From NCBI GenBank assembly GCA_034211175.1, contig JAXHUH010000214.1, positions 1-10,314 on the forward strand: a stretch of DNA of 10,314 nucleotides. Reading direction: 5' to 3'. Positions 8,801 to 10,314 of the stretch are shown here, one piece after another. This DNA is from JAXHUH01 sp034211175 (GTDB taxonomy: Bacteria; Actinomycetota; Acidimicrobiia; Acidimicrobiales; CAIXPF01). The notes under the pieces are model-generated. The model had not been told where the DNA came from. It worked only from the letters and a program-made list of their open reading frames with translations, and did no database searches. The first letter of the stretch is position 1, and each line of letters begins with the position of its first letter. A program made the translations under genes and the position numbers.

Positions 8801-10314
8801 GGTGCGTGCCACTGCGCGGACGGCGGCATGGGCGAGGTCCGCGAGGGCGGCGGGGTCAACAAGACCGACATCAGCCGCACCGCGGCCGCCCGCACGATCT
8901 CGGCGCTCAGCTCGAACGACGAGGTCGGCGTGCTCGCGGTGAGCGGCTTCGAGGACTGGGTCATCGACCTCCAGCAGCTGCCGCCCGAGGACGTCGTCCA
9001 GGACGGCCTCTCGAGGCTGCGCCCCGACGGCTCGACCAACCTGCGCATGACGCTGCAGACCTCGGCGGAGGCGCTGCGGGAGTCGAACGCCAGCCTGAAG
9101 CACATCATCCTGTTCACCGACGGGTTCACCGAGCCGTCGACCCTCGGCACGCTGGCCGGCGACGCCGCCGACCTGCTCGAGGAGGGCATCACCGTCTCCG
9201 TGGTGGCCACCGGTGAGGGCGCCGCGGTCGAGCTGGAGGCCATCGCGGAGGCCGGCGGCGGCCGCTTCTATCCCGGGCGGAACCTGGAGCAGATCCCCGA
9301 GGTGATCGTCCAGGAGGCGGTGCTGGCGTCGCGGGACTTCGTCACCGAGGGCGAGTTCCTGCCCGAGATCACCTCGTCCGCGGCACCGGTCGCCGGGCTG
9401 ACGTCGAGCCCGCCGCTCGAGGGCTACGTGGCGACGACGGAGAAGGGCAACGTCGACGTGATGATGCGGATCGGTCCCGACCGCGACCCGCTGCTGGCGA
9501 GCTGGCAGGTCGGGCTCGGCCGGGTCACGTCGTGGACGAGCGACGGCGGCGAGCGCTGGGCCGCCCCGTGGGACGGTTGGGACGGCGCCGCCGAGTTCTG
9601 GAGCGGGGTCGTGCGGGACACGTTCCCGGTCGCCGGTGGCGACGGCGGCGTCCAGGCGTCGATCAGCGACGGCCGCCTCGACGTGACGGTCGAGGGCGCC
9701 GAGGACTGGCCCGACGGTGCCACCGCCACGGTGCGGGTCTCGGGCCCCGACGGCGAGAGCCACGAGGTCACCCTGGAGCGGGTCGACGGTGCCCGCTTCG
9801 CCGGGAGCCTCGAGGTCGACGAGGCCGGCACCTACGCCATCGGCGCCTCGGTCTCCGCCGACTCCTCCAACGCTCCGGCCGACGGCGACGACGGAGGCGA
9901 CGGCGGGGATCGCGACGAGGACGGCACCACCACGGTGTGGAGCGGGGTCGGGCTCGCCACCCGCTCCTACCCCGCGGAGTACGAGCCCGGCACGACCGAC
10001 ACCGCCGAGCTGCTTCGCCTGTCCGAGCTCTCGGGCGGCCGGGGCGAGATCACGGCCGACCAGGCGTTCGACGTCGCCGACCTGCAGGCCGGCTCCCGGC
10101 AGTTCGACCTGACCCCGTGGCTGGTCGCCCTGGCCGTCCTCCTGTGGCCCCTCGCCGTGGCCATGAGCCGCCTGGCGTGGCGCCGGGGCGCGCTGGCCCA
10201 GGGCGCGGAGAAGGCCCGGAGCACGGCGTCGATCCTCGCGTCCCGCCGGCCCCGCCTCGACGACCCCGCCACCGGGCGCGGCGTCCGGAGCCGGGGCGCC
10301 GGGGCGCTCGCGCC
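5837..10314 (+). CDS. Giant BatA-like / GATase1-like membrane protein with three VWA domains (3' end cut)
   Basis: I read this frame codon by codon to the window edge and found no stop, giving at least 1,492 residues. Part one is BatA-like: membrane segments 3-24 and 58-77 around a basic loop, VWA1 (D95-x-S97-x-S99, T165, D192), a CARDB-like beta domain (about 218-304), a further domain from about 305, and a membrane segment at 576-594. An Arg-rich cytoplasmic hinge (595-612) leads to part two: a membrane segment at 613-630, VWA2 (D642-x-S644-x-S646, S705 where Thr is usual, D731), a beta domain (about 768-860), a GATase1-like domain (about 863-961, motif GGTHAYGLGAY, no catalytic Cys), VWA3 (D983-x-S985-x-S987, T1067, D1095) with CHC at 991-993, the beta-rich WQVGLGRVTSWTSD region (about 1210-1255), an Ig-like domain, an acidic Asp/Gly linker and a last membrane segment near 1425-1447. 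The ectodomains should lie outside the membrane. It is a likely MoxR/DUF58 partner. An independent start for part two at M611 cannot be excluded. Confidence 0.93.
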   Translation, partial: MTWALPAALWASLLTIPIILLHVLRPRRTQAEVSATFLWRKVARPVSAAQPWQRLRASWLLLAQLLVALLLAAAWAQPLWLTPQPLAEHTVFVVDASASMAAIDGAPLRLDEAADRAGELYDQIPAGGEASIVVAGDRARVVLSHSTDEGAFTDALARIDTTQGTADFEGAFALAASLDDGRQPQSVVLLSDGGVSDAALRTVPVGTRYERIGDEATNRAITRLTVEPSSGGLVARVTVRNTGGPAASQTLRVDVDGRTVEERTLELEPGELANESFELPQGERIEAFLAGEDLLDVDDRAVATVARRGEITVAWAGPANPFLDALLGSAEGVTVERHDEVPTGSDGLDGVDLLVADRVAVPDDVAVATWAIAPPGGAGGFTTAGTVSEPVVSLLRADRSLLAGLDLVGLGVLEAQRVDAPDDSVVLIGAEGAPLLARRDTISGPVVYQSFALADSTLPLSVEFPLLGERILTDLAGVNAPASNLTVGDTLPLDGRAEARVALPDGTNITVSPGQAAPSASQMGFWTISQDGRADLTVAVNPDTVESDLDPAVSLAIEEPRDGTEAATGLGESPLLRWVLAVVLVLLVVEWFLARRRRGVTPRQWRISTVMRGVVAALAIAAIVGVGFPVSEGRVATIFLLDASDSLGQGGKAEAEAWVREAVASQPDDDLAGIVVFGADARLESLVTEGLDFGGTNVQVDATRSDLAAAVRLGAAVAPNDARRRLVLISDGRATDGDAAEEAARLAEEGVALDVVAIDAGGADDRAVSAVRVPPVARDGDRVPVEIDIRSDVAGPAQVRVTRDGELVEMRDVDLVAGTTTITVTDDEPAGSIARYQVEVRSAGDPVSDNDVGFAAVPVEGAETVLLVEGHDGAADGLAGLLEAAGMEVDRIDSDDLADTSELSRYASIVLVDVDRLSLSDQQVGALTGAVRDLGRGLVTVGGTHAYGLGAYRDSDLEELLPVVSEILDPLRRQTVAEVLAIDTSGSMGACHCADGGMGEVREGGGVNKTDISRTAAARTISALSSNDEVGVLAVSGFEDWVIDLQQLPPEDVVQDGLSRLRPDGSTNLRMTLQTSAEALRESNASLKHIILFTDGFTEPSTLGTLAGDAADLLEEGITVSVVATGEGAAVELEAIAEAGGGRFYPGRNLEQIPEVIVQEAVLASRDFVTEGEFLPEITSSAAPVAGLTSSPPLEGYVATTEKGNVDVMMRIGPDRDPLLASWQVGLGRVTSWTSDGGERWAAPWDGWDGAAEFWSGVVRDTFPVAGGDGGVQASISDGRLDVTVEGAEDWPDGATATVRVSGPDGESHEVTLERVDGARFAGSLEVDEAGTYAIGASVSADSSNAPADGDDGGDGGDRDEDGTTTVWSGVGLATRSYPAEYEPGTTDTAELLRLSELSGGRGEITADQAFDVADLQAGSRQFDLTPWLVALAVLLWPLAVAMSRLAWRRGALAQGAEKARSTASILASRRPRLDDPATGRGVRSRGAGALA

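Noticed and set aside
6778..9216. 812-codon plus-strand frame inside the large VWA gene
   Set aside because: The product is almost wholly Arg/Gly/Pro/Ala, the usual shift-frame reading of GC-rich codons, while the overlapping frame shows clear VWA and GATase-like motifs.
7667..10314. Separate gene for the second half of the VWA protein starting at the ATG at 7667
   Set aside because: There is no stop between the two halves and no clear purine-rich ribosome site just before 7667, so a single fused protein is the direct reading. An additional internal start remains possible.

Overview
The window is very GC-rich (roughly three quarters G+C by eye) and every supported gene lies on the + strand. 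All six stop codons seen are TGA, one gene starts with GTG, and third codon positions are almost all G or C. This fits a high-GC actinobacterium. An Acidimicrobiia-like lineage is my guess from the style of the proteins; the sequence does not prove it.

Layout: the tail of an upstream gene (to 130) overlaps an ABC-2 type ATPase (123-1070). That gene overlaps its permease (1070-2188), which in turn overlaps a membrane-anchored coiled-coil protein with a long Gly/Ser/Asp linker (2185-3804). An 84-nt gap follows, the longest gap between genes here, and it holds three copies of an 11-nt motif at an exact 15-nt spacing. Next come a MoxR-family AAA+ ATPase (3889-4905), a DUF58 protein (4921-5799) and a very large membrane VWA protein (5837 to the window end, still open). 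The two short gaps after the MoxR and DUF58 genes carry tiny reading frames whose stop codons overlap the next ATG. The whole block looks like one translationally coupled operon. No stretch over 300 bases lacks a gene, and I see no tRNA, rRNA, CRISPR array, insertion sequence or clear terminator.

How the genes may work together: MoxR, DUF58 and BatA/VWA proteins form a recurring bacterial module. In it, a MoxR ATPase is thought to act as a chaperone with metal-binding VWA partners to mature or remodel envelope or enzyme complexes. Here the module is joined to an ABC-2 transporter and a DUF4175-like coiled-coil protein. By the positive-inside rule, the VWA domains, the Gly/Asp linker and an acidic permease loop all lie outside the membrane, while the ABC ATPase, MoxR and DUF58 are cytoplasmic. 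This suggests a trans-envelope machine driven by two ATPases, with unknown substrate.

The most unusual element is the last gene. A BatA-like protein and a VWA/GATase1-like protein, which in my recollection are usually separate neighbouring genes, are fused in one uninterrupted frame of at least 1,492 codons. It has three VWA domains, and all three keep their core metal-site residues.
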